Shown here piece by piece: positions 15,417 through 23,977 of a stretch of DNA of 64,000 bases; position 1 is the first letter of the stretch, and each line of letters starts with the position of its first letter. The stretch is taken from contig SFCB01000283.1 of the NCBI GenBank assembly GCA_004367505.1, positions 1 through 64,000 on the forward strand, given 5' to 3'. The stretch comes from Chloroflexi bacterium OHK40 (GTDB lineage: Bacteria; Chloroflexota; Chloroflexia; Chloroflexales; Chloroflexaceae). The notes below the pieces were generated by a model. It had not been told where the DNA came from. It ran no database searches and saw only the letters and a program-made list of their open reading frames with translations. Position numbers and translations under genes: made by a program.

Positions 15417-17609
15417 CTAGCGAACCACCGCCGGCGTATAGTCCACGCGCGGGTGGTAGATCGACTGGAGGCTGGTGACAAAGGCCTGCCTGATCAACGC
15501 CAGCTCATGCATCGTGAGGGGCGCCTCATCAAGCTCTCCCTCACGCACCCGCGCCTCGATGATCGTCTGGACCAACTCCTCCAGGGTCTGGGCGCCCCCA
15601 GGGCCAACCTGGCGGGTGGCCCCATCGCTGCGGGAGGCGGCGAGCTTGCCATTCTGCGCCTTCGAGCGCACCGTCGCCTCCACCGAGTCGGCGAGCATCA
15701 GAATGGCCTGTTCGCGGGTTCGCGGGCGGGGGCCGGGGTAGCGATAGTCGGCCTCGCGCACCGCATCCTCGTTCTGCAGCGCCTGCTGGTAGAAGTGCTT
15801 GATCAGCCCGGTGCCGTGGTGCGTTGAGATAAAATCAACGATCTGGTCGGGCAGGCCAGCGGCGCGGGCCATCTTCACCCCCTCGCGTACGTGATCGATA
15901 ATGATCTGCGCGCTGGTGAAGGGGTCAAGATCGTTGTGCACATTCTCGCGGCCCATCTGATTATCGGTAAAGAAGTAGGGCCGGATCGTCTTGCCGATAT
16001 CGTGGTAGTAGGCGGCCACCCGGAGCAACAGCGCATCGGCATCAACGGCCTCGGCGGCGGCCTCGGCCAGATTGCCCACCGCCACGCTATGGTAGTAGGT
16101 GCCTGGCGCCTCGCGGATCAGCTTGCGCAGCAGCGGCCGGGAGGGATGCGCCAACTCCATCAGCTGTAGAGGCGTCACCTGGCCGGCGGCCCGGCTCACC
16201 AGGTTAAACACGCCCAGTGAAAGAATCGTCGCGAGGCCGCCATGCATGCCGGCGAAGAGCAGTGTTGTGAGCAACACCCCGGAGACAGCGCCTTCCGCGA
16301 AGTCGGGCTGGTCGATCAACCGGAAGGCGAGCTGGGCGGCACTCACCGCGACGGCGGCGCCGAGGCCGGCGAATACAAAGGTGAGCATCCGGTCAGCGCT
16401 GCGCGCGGCCAGGACCGCCACCACACAGGCGGCAAACATGGTCAGCGCGAGCGGCAGCGCGTTGTTCTCCATCACGCCGATCACGCAACTCATGAGCAGG
16501 GAGGCGGCGAGGCTGAGGCGCCCGTTGAAGACCACGGCGAAGATGATTGCCACCGTTGCCAGAGGAAAGGCGAAGGGCCACTGCCCGGCAGCGGGGAGCA
16601 GCAGGCGGGCCGCGAGTAGCGTGGCCACAATGACGCTGATCACCACAAGCAGCGAGCGGGGCTTCAGGCTAACTCGCCGCTCGAAGGTGAGCGCGTAGGC
16701 CATAAAGCCAACGGCCATCAGCCCCGCCAGCACGCCACGGCCAACGATGCCCGGCCAACTCAGCGGGCGCGGCATGGCGCCGGTGCGCTGGAGCTTCTCG
16801 ATCGTCTCGGGGGTGACGATCTCACCCACCCGTACGATGCTCTCCCCAGCCAGCACCCGCACCTGCTGGGGCGGTACGCTGTCGCGGGCCCGCTGGCGCC
16901 GCTCGGTGGTCGCCGCCTCGTCCAGGGTGCGGTTCACCCGCAGAAAAGACTCCGTGAAGAACCTGGCGAGTTCGCGCTGGGTTGGCGAGAGGCTGGTAGT
17001 GGCCAGCCAGTAGCTGAGCCAGCGCTCGCGGAGCTGGATCAGCGCTCGCTCATCGAGCGCGTAGTCGTAGCGCTCGATCGCCCGGTCGTAGAGCGCCAGC
17101 GTCTGGCCGCGCAACTGCTCCCAGCGCTCATCATCCAGCGAGAGGATATCATCGGCCTGCGCCTCATTGATTTGTAGTGTCGCGTTGGGGAGCGCTACAA
17201 GTTGGGCCAGCTTGTCGGCCCGCGACGCCGCAGGGTTCTCCCGCACGCCGCTAATCGTATCGAGTAGGGCGGCGAGGGCCTGCCGCTGCTGCACCGGGAT
17301 CTGGGGGTCGTAGAGATAGACAAGGTTATCGGGGCTATTCTCGGCCTGGGCCTGCCGCTCAGCCGTCAGCACCTCGCTCGTGTACACCACCTCTTCGGGC
17401 GCCCAGATACTGAGCGGGCTGGGCTGGCCCACTTCGAAGCGGCCGTACTCGCCGGGGAGGCTAAGGGTGAGCGCCGCCCAGATGCCGACAAAGAGGAGCA
17501 GCCCCTCCAGGAGCAACGTCGTGCGCAGGCGACTGGAGACAGCCTGGAGCGGGCGCAGCGGGCGAAGGCGAGGGATGCTGGCGAGCCAGCGTCGGCGCGT
17601 CATGTTCAT
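15417..17609 (-). CDS. 7TM-HD membrane phosphohydrolase (PgpH-like)
   Basis: A 730-residue membrane protein. One N-terminal helix is followed by a large extracellular domain of the 7TMR-HDED type (starting SIWAPEEVVYTSEVLTAERQ), then about seven transmembrane helices (about residues 285-470), then a cytoplasmic HDIG-type HD domain. Catalytic metal motifs are YYHSVAVGNLAEAAA near 506 and YYHDIGK near 536, with a later HHGTGLIKHFY. Members of this family in Firmicutes (PgpH) hydrolyse cyclic di-AMP; that activity is inferred here by homology only. The start is one of two adjacent ATGs (17609 or 17603). It precedes no obvious partner in an operon. Confidence 0.88.
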   Translation of the reverse strand: MNMTRRRWLASIPRLRPLRPLQAVSSRLRTTLLLEGLLLFVGIWAALTLSLPGEYGRFEVGQPSPLSIWAPEEVVYTSEVLTAERQAQAENSPDNLVYLYDPQIPVQQRQALAALLDTISGVRENPAASRADKLAQLVALPNATLQINEAQADDILSLDDERWEQLRGQTLALYDRAIERYDYALDERALIQLRERWLSYWLATTSLSPTQRELARFFTESFLRVNRTLDEAATTERRQRARDSVPPQQVRVLAGESIVRVGEIVTPETIEKLQRTGAMPRPLSWPGIVGRGVLAGLMAVGFMAYALTFERRVSLKPRSLLVVISVIVATLLAARLLLPAAGQWPFAFPLATVAIIFAVVFNGRLSLAASLLMSCVIGVMENNALPLALTMFAACVVAVLAARSADRMLTFVFAGLGAAVAVSAAQLAFRLIDQPDFAEGAVSGVLLTTLLFAGMHGGLATILSLGVFNLVSRAAGQVTPLQLMELAHPSRPLLRKLIREAPGTYYHSVAVGNLAEAAAEAVDADALLLRVAAYYHDIGKTIRPYFFTDNQMGRENVHNDLDPFTSAQIIIDHVREGVKMARAAGLPDQIVDFISTHHGTGLIKHFYQQALQNEDAVREADYRYPGPRPRTREQAILMLADSVEATVRSKAQNGKLAASRSDGATRQVGPGGAQTLEELVQTIIEARVREGELDEAPLTMHELALIRQAFVTSLQSIYHPRVDYTPAVVR

Positions 17610-17684
17610 GTTCCCATGGCTCCGTCTCGGACGGAGAGGAGGCTCTCCGCAGAGTGACGGCCCCGGCAGCCCGAGGACGTGGCG

Positions 17685-18236
17685 CTATGCGCCGGATAGC
17701 AACTCGCGTGCCACCTGGCTGAGGGTGCGGCTGTCGGCCCGGCCCTTAAAGCGCTCGATCAGGGCGGGCATGGCCTTGCCCATGGCGCCGGGGCCGCTCA
17801 GGCCAAGCTCGGCCAGCAGGGCAGCGGCTTCGGGGCGCAACTCCTCGGCGCTGAGCATCTTCGGCAGGTAACTCTGGAGCACCGCGATCTCGGCTTCTTC
17901 CTGGGCGGCCAGTTCCATTCGCCCGCCCTTGCGGTACAGCTCGGCGGCCTCCTGGCGGCGCTTGATCTCTTTGGCCAGCACCGCCTCCTCCGTCGCCTGG
18001 TCCAACTCGACATGGGAGTCGGCGCTGATGGCGGCCAGAGCGGCTTCGCGGGCGGCGCTATCCCCGGCGAACCGGGCCTCGATTGCGCGAGCGGCGGCGT
18101 CGTACTTCTGTTTGGCCGCCTCGATCCGGGCGTTTTGCAGGGCCGCACGGGCCGCGCGGATCGCTTCCACGCGCCCCTTGTCGCCAGCCCGCATCGCCTC
18201 CTTCAGATCGGTCGTAAGCCGCTCGCTGATCGTCAT
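17685..18236 (-). CDS. GatB/YqeY-domain protein
   Basis: A 183-residue YqeY-like protein with the tRNA-binding fold shared with the C-terminus of GatB. The conserved opening ISERLTTDLKEAMRAGDKGRVEAIRA, the EEIKRRQEAAELYRKGGR block (as AKEIKRRQEAAELYRKGGR) and LQSYLPKMLSAEEL are all present. An insert of about 35 charged, Ala-rich residues (43-75) replaces the usual short loop. The function in bacteria is uncertain; an amidotransferase accessory role is often suggested. The start is ATG 18236 with CAGGAGTGGGAAG just before it. Confidence 0.88.
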   Translation of the reverse strand: MTISERLTTDLKEAMRAGDKGRVEAIRAARAALQNARIEAAKQKYDAAARAIEARFAGDSAAREAALAAISADSHVELDQATEEAVLAKEIKRRQEAAELYRKGGRMELAAQEEAEIAVLQSYLPKMLSAEELRPEAAALLAELGLSGPGAMGKAMPALIERFKGRADSRTLSQVARELLSGA

Positions 18237-18501
18237 CTTCCCACTCCTGAGCTGATCGCGCCTTGCGCCGGCACCACCAGTGCCGTGATACCCGGTCAGG
18301 GTTACCGTCCAGGCGTACTGCTCCCGCCAGCCGGCCCACACCGCTCCGCCCTGGCAGGCAGGCGCCACCTCGTTCCCGGCATTCCAGGGCCGTCGGGTGG
18401 CCCGGCAAACGGCCTGTCTCGCTGATAGCGCCAGATGGTGGCGTCGGGGCGCCCCTGGTGGGCTTCCTCCCGACCCTCCCGCGCCATCACCGTGGTCGCT
18501 C

Positions 18502-19143
18502 CTAGAGCCGCACCTGGCGCGGGAAGACCCGTTGCTTCTCGGCGGTGATGATCGCGCGGATCTCGCCTACCGCCTCATCGAGCCGATCCTCACGGTTCAG
18601 CACAACGTAGTCGAAGTGTACCACCTGTTCCATCTCGTGTGCGGCAACCGCGAGACGCCGGTCGATCTCCGCCGGCGTCTCGGTGCGGCGCAGGGCCAGC
18701 CTCCGGCGCAACTCCTCGGGTGAGGCGGGCGCCAGGAAGATAAACACCGCCTCGGGCGCCATCCGCTTCAGCGTGGCCGCCCCATCGACATTGATCCGCA
18801 GCACCACGTCGCGGCCACTCGCCATCGCCTGCCGCACCTCGAACTTGGGGATACCCTTGTACTGGCCGTAAACGACCGCCCACTCCAGCAACTCCTCCTC
18901 GCGGACCATCTGCTCAAATCGCTCGGTGCTCACGAAGTGGTAGTCGTACCCGTCGGTCTCGCCAGGGCGGATGGGCCGGCTCGTCGCCGTGACGACGAAG
19001 TGGAAAGGGAAGGCCAGTTCACGCATCCGCGTCAGCACCGAGTCTTTGCCGACGCCCGAAGGGCCGGAGATCACGACGAGCAGCGGCTCCGGGGGCTTAC
19101 CTTCGAGCAACGGGTTCAGCGTGGAACTGGGCATAGCCTGCAA
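18502..19143 (-). CDS. gmk: guanylate kinase
   Basis: A 213-residue guanylate kinase that phosphorylates GMP to GDP with ATP. The P-loop GPSGVGKDS lies at about residues 27-35. The GMP-binding region TATSRPIRPGETDGYDYHFVS and the VYGQYKGIP segment follow. The lid region contains the usual run of arginines (EELRRRLALRRTET). The P-loop serine after GK is replaced by the Asp-Ser pair GKDS, which is seen in other GMP kinases. The start may be 19143 or the second Met at 19134. It lies divergently from rqcH. Confidence 0.95.
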   Translation of the reverse strand: MQAMPSSTLNPLLEGKPPEPLLVVISGPSGVGKDSVLTRMRELAFPFHFVVTATSRPIRPGETDGYDYHFVSTERFEQMVREEELLEWAVVYGQYKGIPKFEVRQAMASGRDVVLRINVDGAATLKRMAPEAVFIFLAPASPEELRRRLALRRTETPAEIDRRLAVAAHEMEQVVHFDYVVLNREDRLDEAVGEIRAIITAEKQRVFPRQVRL

Positions 19144-19199
19144 CGCTCTCCCTCACGTAACGCCAGGTGGCAGCCGGGCTCGGGGCTCCAGTGCACTGG

Positions 19200-19228
19200 T
19201 TGCGCTTTTCCTGCACCTGCGCTATAAA
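19200..19228 (+). promoter_or_regulatory. promoter of rqcH
   Basis: TTGCGC at 19200-19205 and TATAAA at 19223-19228 are 17 bp apart. Transcription would start near 19235, leaving a leader of about 37 nt before the ATG at 19272. Confidence 0.65.
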
Positions 19229-19271
19229 CACCCAACGGCCTCCACCGATCGACCTGCCACCTGACCACTCT

Positions 19272-21146
19272 ATGTATTTTGACGCCCTGACGCTGGCTGC
19301 GGTAACCGATGAGCTGCGAACGACGATCCTCGGCGGGCGCGTGCAGCGTGTGCTCCTCACCGGCCCGCTGAGCCTCGGGCTCGAGATCTACGCCCGGGGC
19401 CAGCGCTACCAACTACTCGCCTCGGCCCACCCGCAGTATGCCCGCGTCCACTTCGTGCGCAGTCGCCTGACACGGGGCGTAGAGCAGGACACGCCATTGC
19501 TCCTGCTGCTGCGGAAATACGTGCTTGGCGGGCGTATCGTTGCCGTCGAACAGCCGCCGCTTGAGCGCTTGGTTCTGCTTAGTATAGTCAAACCCCTGAA
19601 GATGCGCAACCGCGCCGCGGATGACGAACGGGAATGGAGCGCCAACGGCCCCGCGCCAGACGACGCGGCGCTCGACGATCCAGCGCTCGACGATGGCGCA
19701 GTATTGCCGGATGCGAGCGGGCCGCATCACCCCGGCGAGCCGTACGCTCCGATGGTGGCCGCAGAGATCGCGGGCGAAGACGCGGAGGTGCCTGTGCTGC
19801 GCTGTGAGTTGGTGATCGAGCCCCAGGACCGGCGCAGCAACATTATCCTGGTGGACGACGACAACCGTATTCTCGACAGCATCAAGCGGGTAACGCCCCG
19901 AATGAGCAGCCGGGTGATCATGCCCCGCTTTGTCTACGAACTGCCACCCTCACCCAGCAAGCGCGACCCGGCCCTGGCCACTGCGGCGGGGATTGAAGCG
20001 CTTACCGGTGGCACCGAGCGCGACCTGGTGAAGGCCCTCGTGGCCGCCTACCGCGGCGTTTCTCCCCAGGTGGCCCGCGAGGCTAGCTTCCGCGCCCTGG
20101 GCCGTACCGGGGCGCGGGTCGATGAGCCCCTCCCGCACTACATCCTGGCCACCCGCTTGCGCGAGCTCTTCACCGAGCCGGCCCGGCCATGCCTCGTTCC
20201 AGGCGACGACGGCCCGGCGGCATTCGCACCATATCTGATCACGCATCTACCCGGCGCCGAACCGGCACCAGGCATGAGCGCGGCGCTGGAGGCCTACTAC
20301 GAGGCCCGCGAGCGGCTCACCAGCCACAGCCAGCGCCGCGAGGCCCTCGCCCAGCAACTCGCGGCGGCCCGCGAGCGCCTGGCCCGCCAGCGTGAACAGA
20401 TCGCGGCCGAGCTCGCCAGGGCCCGGGATCTGGAACGGCTGCGCTGGGAGGGCGAGATGATCTTCGCCTTCCTCCACGAGCTCCGCCCCGGCCAGACACT
20501 GCTAGAGGTGGAGGGCCGGCCCATCACCCTGGATGCGCGCCGCAGCGCCGTGGAGCAGGCCCAGGAGCGCTTCCGCCAGTACGACAAGGCCAGAAGCGCG
20601 ATCGCCGGGCTACCCGAGCGTCTCGCTACCGCCGAAGCGCGCCTGCAAGGCCTCGATGAGCTCGCCGCTCTGCTGCAGATCAGCGACGAGTACGCCCAGA
20701 TCGAACTCCTGGCCCGCGAGGCCGAGGAGCTTGGCTACCTGCGCGAGCACCCCGACCCGGCGACACGGCGGCGTGGAAAGCCTCCTGCATCACGCCCGCT
20801 CCACCTCGTCTCCCCTGACGGGATCGACATCTTCGTTGGTCGTAGCGCTCGCCAGAACGAGGAGGTCACCTTCCGGATCGGTCGCCCGGACGACCTGTGG
20901 GTTCACGTGCGCACGATCCACGGCGCCCATGTGATCGTGCGCGGCGCCGGACGCATGGTGCCCGAGCCGACCATCGAGGCGGCCGCCGGCCTGGCCGCCC
21001 ACTTCAGCCAGGCCCGCGATGAGCTCGCGGTCGATGTTGATATCTGCCGGCGGGCCCTGGTGCGCAAGGTGCCCGGTGGCCCGCCCGGCCTGGTGACCTA
21101 CCGCGCCGAGCGTACGCTGCGGGTGGCCCCCCGGCCACCGTGGTGA
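19272..21146 (+). CDS. rqcH: Rqc2/RqcH-type ribosome quality control protein (NFACT family)
   Basis: A 624-residue NFACT protein. RqcH binds obstructed 50S subunits and recruits tRNA-Ala to add C-terminal alanine tails. The NFACT-N domain starts directly at the ATG (YFDALTLAAVTDELRTTILGGRVQRV). A coiled-coil region is evident at about 335-490 (heptad-like, Arg/Glu-rich). The NFACT-R domain ends the protein (RPDDLWVHVRTIHGAHVIVRG near 540). An acidic insert of about 55 residues (about 115-170) contains the near-repeat units DDAALDD, DPALDD and DDGAV and is not part of the usual fold. The start at 19272 follows a good promoter. Confidence 0.92.
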   Translation: MYFDALTLAAVTDELRTTILGGRVQRVLLTGPLSLGLEIYARGQRYQLLASAHPQYARVHFVRSRLTRGVEQDTPLLLLLRKYVLGGRIVAVEQPPLERLVLLSIVKPLKMRNRAADDEREWSANGPAPDDAALDDPALDDGAVLPDASGPHHPGEPYAPMVAAEIAGEDAEVPVLRCELVIEPQDRRSNIILVDDDNRILDSIKRVTPRMSSRVIMPRFVYELPPSPSKRDPALATAAGIEALTGGTERDLVKALVAAYRGVSPQVAREASFRALGRTGARVDEPLPHYILATRLRELFTEPARPCLVPGDDGPAAFAPYLITHLPGAEPAPGMSAALEAYYEARERLTSHSQRREALAQQLAAARERLARQREQIAAELARARDLERLRWEGEMIFAFLHELRPGQTLLEVEGRPITLDARRSAVEQAQERFRQYDKARSAIAGLPERLATAEARLQGLDELAALLQISDEYAQIELLAREAEELGYLREHPDPATRRRGKPPASRPLHLVSPDGIDIFVGRSARQNEEVTFRIGRPDDLWVHVRTIHGAHVIVRGAGRMVPEPTIEAAAGLAAHFSQARDELAVDVDICRRALVRKVPGGPPGLVTYRAERTLRVAPRPPW

Positions 21147-21282
21147 GTGCCTGCGGCCCATTCGCGCCGCCCCGCCGATACACGCCATCGCGCTCGTTCT
21201 GGACAGGATCGGAGCCAGCGCGCAACCCCCATGCGCGGACGGCTCAAGCCCTTGCCAAGCCATGCCTCAGGAGGTGCGTTCC

Positions 21283-21528
21283 ATGCCCGACAAGCCCCGG
21301 CCCGACGAGCGGTCCACCTGGCGGCGCCAGATAGAGGCGATCATCGAGACGCAGATCGCCCGTTCACCTTTCCTCGTGCAGATGCGGGCAGTGCTGCGCC
21401 AGTTGCGCTACGAGCGGGAGAACTGGCCACTGCTCATCCCCTTCCTGCTCGCCTGGTTCTTTTTCGTCTACCGCCGCGAGCGCGGCCGGCTCCTCGCCCT
21501 GCAGCGCCGACTGGAGGAGGACGACTAA
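21283..21528 (+). CDS. small single-pass membrane protein, unknown function
   Basis: An 81-residue protein with a charged N-terminus, one hydrophobic segment (WPLLIPFLLAWFFFVYR, about residues 49-65) and a charged C-terminus. The start at 21283 is supported by a strong SD (AGGAGG at 21269-21274, 8 nt away). An in-frame ATG at 21262 would place that SD inside the gene. It lies 136 bp after rqcH in the same direction. No family was recognised. Confidence 0.75.
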   Translation: MPDKPRPDERSTWRRQIEAIIETQIARSPFLVQMRAVLRQLRYERENWPLLIPFLLAWFFFVYRRERGRLLALQRRLEEDD

Positions 21529-21540
21529 CGCGGGGCCGTT

Positions 21541-21567
21541 CCTCCCGGCGCGAAAGTTGCCGGGAGG
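21541..21567 (+). terminator. hairpin after the small membrane protein gene
   Basis: CCTCCCGGC at 21541-21549 pairs with GCCGGGAGG at 21559-21567 around a 9-base loop. The stem is perfect, but no T-run follows. It may therefore be a weak terminator or only a 3' stabilising structure. It starts 12 bp after the stop codon. Confidence 0.5.
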
Positions 21568-21719
21568 AGCGCCCTGAAGGGTAACCACCCGTGATCGCGT
21601 GCTCGATGTGAGCGTGTGCAGGATGGTTTTCTGCGCAGGGGCCTGCGGCGCCCCTCGCTACGGCCTTCGCCCTCCTCCGGATGCATGACGGTGGGCCGCG
21701 CGCATACGCTACCGGCGCT

Positions 21720-23948
21720 CTACGGCCCTGTACGGGGCTGGGGCAGCGGGTAGGGTAACGCCGCGACGGTGAGCTCCACCCGGGCCTGGGCGCGAATAGC
21801 GCCCGTGCCGTTGTCGGTATCGGCGATGATCACGATGATCGTCCCACCCTGGGGCGGCTCGGCGAAGGTGATCGACGCCACGAAGGGCGTCCGGGCGGTA
21901 TCTGCTGGGATGGGCACGGTGAAGCTCCCGCTCCCGAGCACCGTGCCCGCCGGATCGATCACCTGGTAGTCGAGCTCGCCGTTAAGGGGCGGAAGGGTCG
22001 TGCGACCGGTGATTACCACCGGGCTGCCCACCACCGTGCCTGGCGGCGGCGTCTCGATAAAGAGTTCCTGGCGGCCAACCTGCCCGCCGCCGGTGGGTGC
22101 CGTTGGCGTGGGCGGGTTACGGGGGTTCACCTGGAGCTGCACAATGGCGCTGGCGATGATCTGGCCCACCGCGTCGCGGTCGTAGATCTCGACGACGATC
22201 GCACCGCCCTGGGGGGGCTCGGCAAAGGTGAGCGAGGCCACGAAGGGGATGTCCGCGCTCTGGCCCGGGCGCACGGCCACCGGGAAGCTGCCCTGGCCGA
22301 GGGTCTCGCGGGTGAGTGTACGCACTACGTAGAAGAGCTCGCTGGTGCGGGGCGGCAGGGTGGTGCGGCCAGTGATCACCACCGGGCTCCCCACCACCGT
22401 GCCCTGGGGCGGCGTATCGATCGTGATCGCCTGGCTGGAGGGGAGCGGTGTGAGGGTAGCGGTTGGCGGTGGGCCGGCCACCTGCAGGGCCAGGGTGGCG
22501 CTGGTGCGCACCTGGCCGTTGGCAGGGTCGATCTCGAGCAACTCCACGGTGATCGGTCCGCCCCCCGGCGGCAGGGTGAAGAGCACCTGGGCATTGAAGC
22601 GCGCGCCGCCATCCTGGGAGCCGACCACGCCAAACTGGCCCTGGCCGATCTGCTGCCCGTTGCGGTCGCGCACGCGGTAGGTGAGTGCGCCACCGGCCGG
22701 CAGGCGTACCACGCGGCCGGTGATCGTCATCGGGCTGCCGACTACGGTGTTGGCCGGCGGCGTCTCGATGATGATCGCTTGCTGGGGTGGGGCCACATTG
22801 AGCTCGATCCGCGCGGCGGCGGCGATCTGGCTGTTAGCGGCGTTCTGGTCGAAGATCTCGACGGTGATGCGACCGCCACTGGGCGGCAGGCTAAAGTTGA
22901 TCGAGGCGTTGAAGCTCGCCGGGCCGCCCTGGGCGCCGGCCACGGGGAAGGTGCCGAGGCCGAGCTGGCGTCCGCTGGCGTCGAGCACACGGTAGCCGAG
23001 GTTGCCCTGGAAGGGGAAGCGGGCCGTGCGCCCGGTGATGACTACCGGGCTGCCAACCGTGGTGCCCGGCGGTGGCGAGTCGATCAGGATGGCCTGAGGC
23101 GGGGCCACTTGCATCGCCAGGGTGGCGCTGGCCAGCGGAGGCGCGCCGGGCTGGCCCGGCTCGAAGAGCTCGAGCACGATCCCACCGCCGTTCGGTGGGA
23201 GATTGAACGTGAGTGAGGCGTTGAAGCTGCCGGTATCGCCGGCTGCCATCGACACGGGGAACGTCCCACTTCCGAGAACGCCGCCGGCGGCATCACGCAT
23301 GGTATAGCTCAGGCTGTTGCCGGCCGGCTGGCGCACCGTGCGCCCGGTGATCACCACCGGGCTCCCCACCACCGTGCCTGGCGGCGGCGAGTCGATGAAG
23401 ATCTGCTGCTGGGCGGATGGTGGCGGCGGTGGCAGCGCCGTGGGCGTGGGGGCGCCGGGAAGGGCCGTGGCCGGCGGGGCCTGGCCCGGGCCCAGCGTCA
23501 GGTTGACGGAGGCAATCGCGCGGATCGATCCGTCGGCGGCGCTGAATTCGATCACCTCCAACCGCCCGGGCCCCGTAGCGCCAAGCGTGTAGGGCACCTC
23601 GCCGGCGAAAACACCCGGCCCCCCGAGCTCGCCCTGGGTCGTAAAGAATCCCTCGGCCAGCAGCGCCCCGTCGAGACCGAAGAGCCGGTAGTTCAAGGTG
23701 TTCTCGAAGGGCGACACCGCTGTCGTGCCGTTCACCAGGATCGGGCTGGTGACGGTGGCGCCCGACGAAGGCGCGGTGATGACAATCTGCTGGCCGCTGG
23801 CCGCCGGCGTGGGTGTGGCGCTGGCCCCAGGCCCGAGGCCACACCCGCCGCCGAAGAAGCCACAGCCGCCGAGGACGAGCATCACGAGCACAAAGAGTAC
23901 GACACGCCATCGTGTCGCCGGGGCCGCCGGGGGTACTGGCTGGCACAT
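21720..23948 (-). CDS. lipoprotein with six tandem Gmad2-like Ig domains
   Basis: A 742-residue predicted lipoprotein: a hydrophobic segment and lipobox LGGC with Cys29, then a Gly/Pro/Thr spacer. Six repeated domains of about 105-115 residues follow. Each opens with a strand such as IFIDSPPPGTVVGSPVVITG and contains the tail motif GSFNASLTF. These match the Gmad2 domain known from spore-germination proteins and from secreted Chloroflexota proteins. The first copy (residues about 54-150) is the most diverged, reading TVTSPILVNG. Low-complexity Pro/Thr linkers join the domains. It is 29 bp downstream of the S9 peptidase gene in the same direction, suggesting one operon. The ligand of the domains is unknown. 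Confidence 0.85.
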   Translation of the reverse strand: MCQPVPPAAPATRWRVVLFVLVMLVLGGCGFFGGGCGLGPGASATPTPAASGQQIVITAPSSGATVTSPILVNGTTAVSPFENTLNYRLFGLDGALLAEGFFTTQGELGGPGVFAGEVPYTLGATGPGRLEVIEFSAADGSIRAIASVNLTLGPGQAPPATALPGAPTPTALPPPPPSAQQQIFIDSPPPGTVVGSPVVITGRTVRQPAGNSLSYTMRDAAGGVLGSGTFPVSMAAGDTGSFNASLTFNLPPNGGGIVLELFEPGQPGAPPLASATLAMQVAPPQAILIDSPPPGTTVGSPVVITGRTARFPFQGNLGYRVLDASGRQLGLGTFPVAGAQGGPASFNASINFSLPPSGGRITVEIFDQNAANSQIAAAARIELNVAPPQQAIIIETPPANTVVGSPMTITGRVVRLPAGGALTYRVRDRNGQQIGQGQFGVVGSQDGGARFNAQVLFTLPPGGGPITVELLEIDPANGQVRTSATLALQVAGPPPTATLTPLPSSQAITIDTPPQGTVVGSPVVITGRTTLPPRTSELFYVVRTLTRETLGQGSFPVAVRPGQSADIPFVASLTFAEPPQGGAIVVEIYDRDAVGQIIASAIVQLQVNPRNPPTPTAPTGGGQVGRQELFIETPPPGTVVGSPVVITGRTTLPPLNGELDYQVIDPAGTVLGSGSFTVPIPADTARTPFVASITFAEPPQGGTIIVIIADTDNGTGAIRAQARVELTVAALPYPLPQPRTGP

Positions 23949-23977
23949 ACAAGGTACCTCGTGCTACAGGGCGTCGG

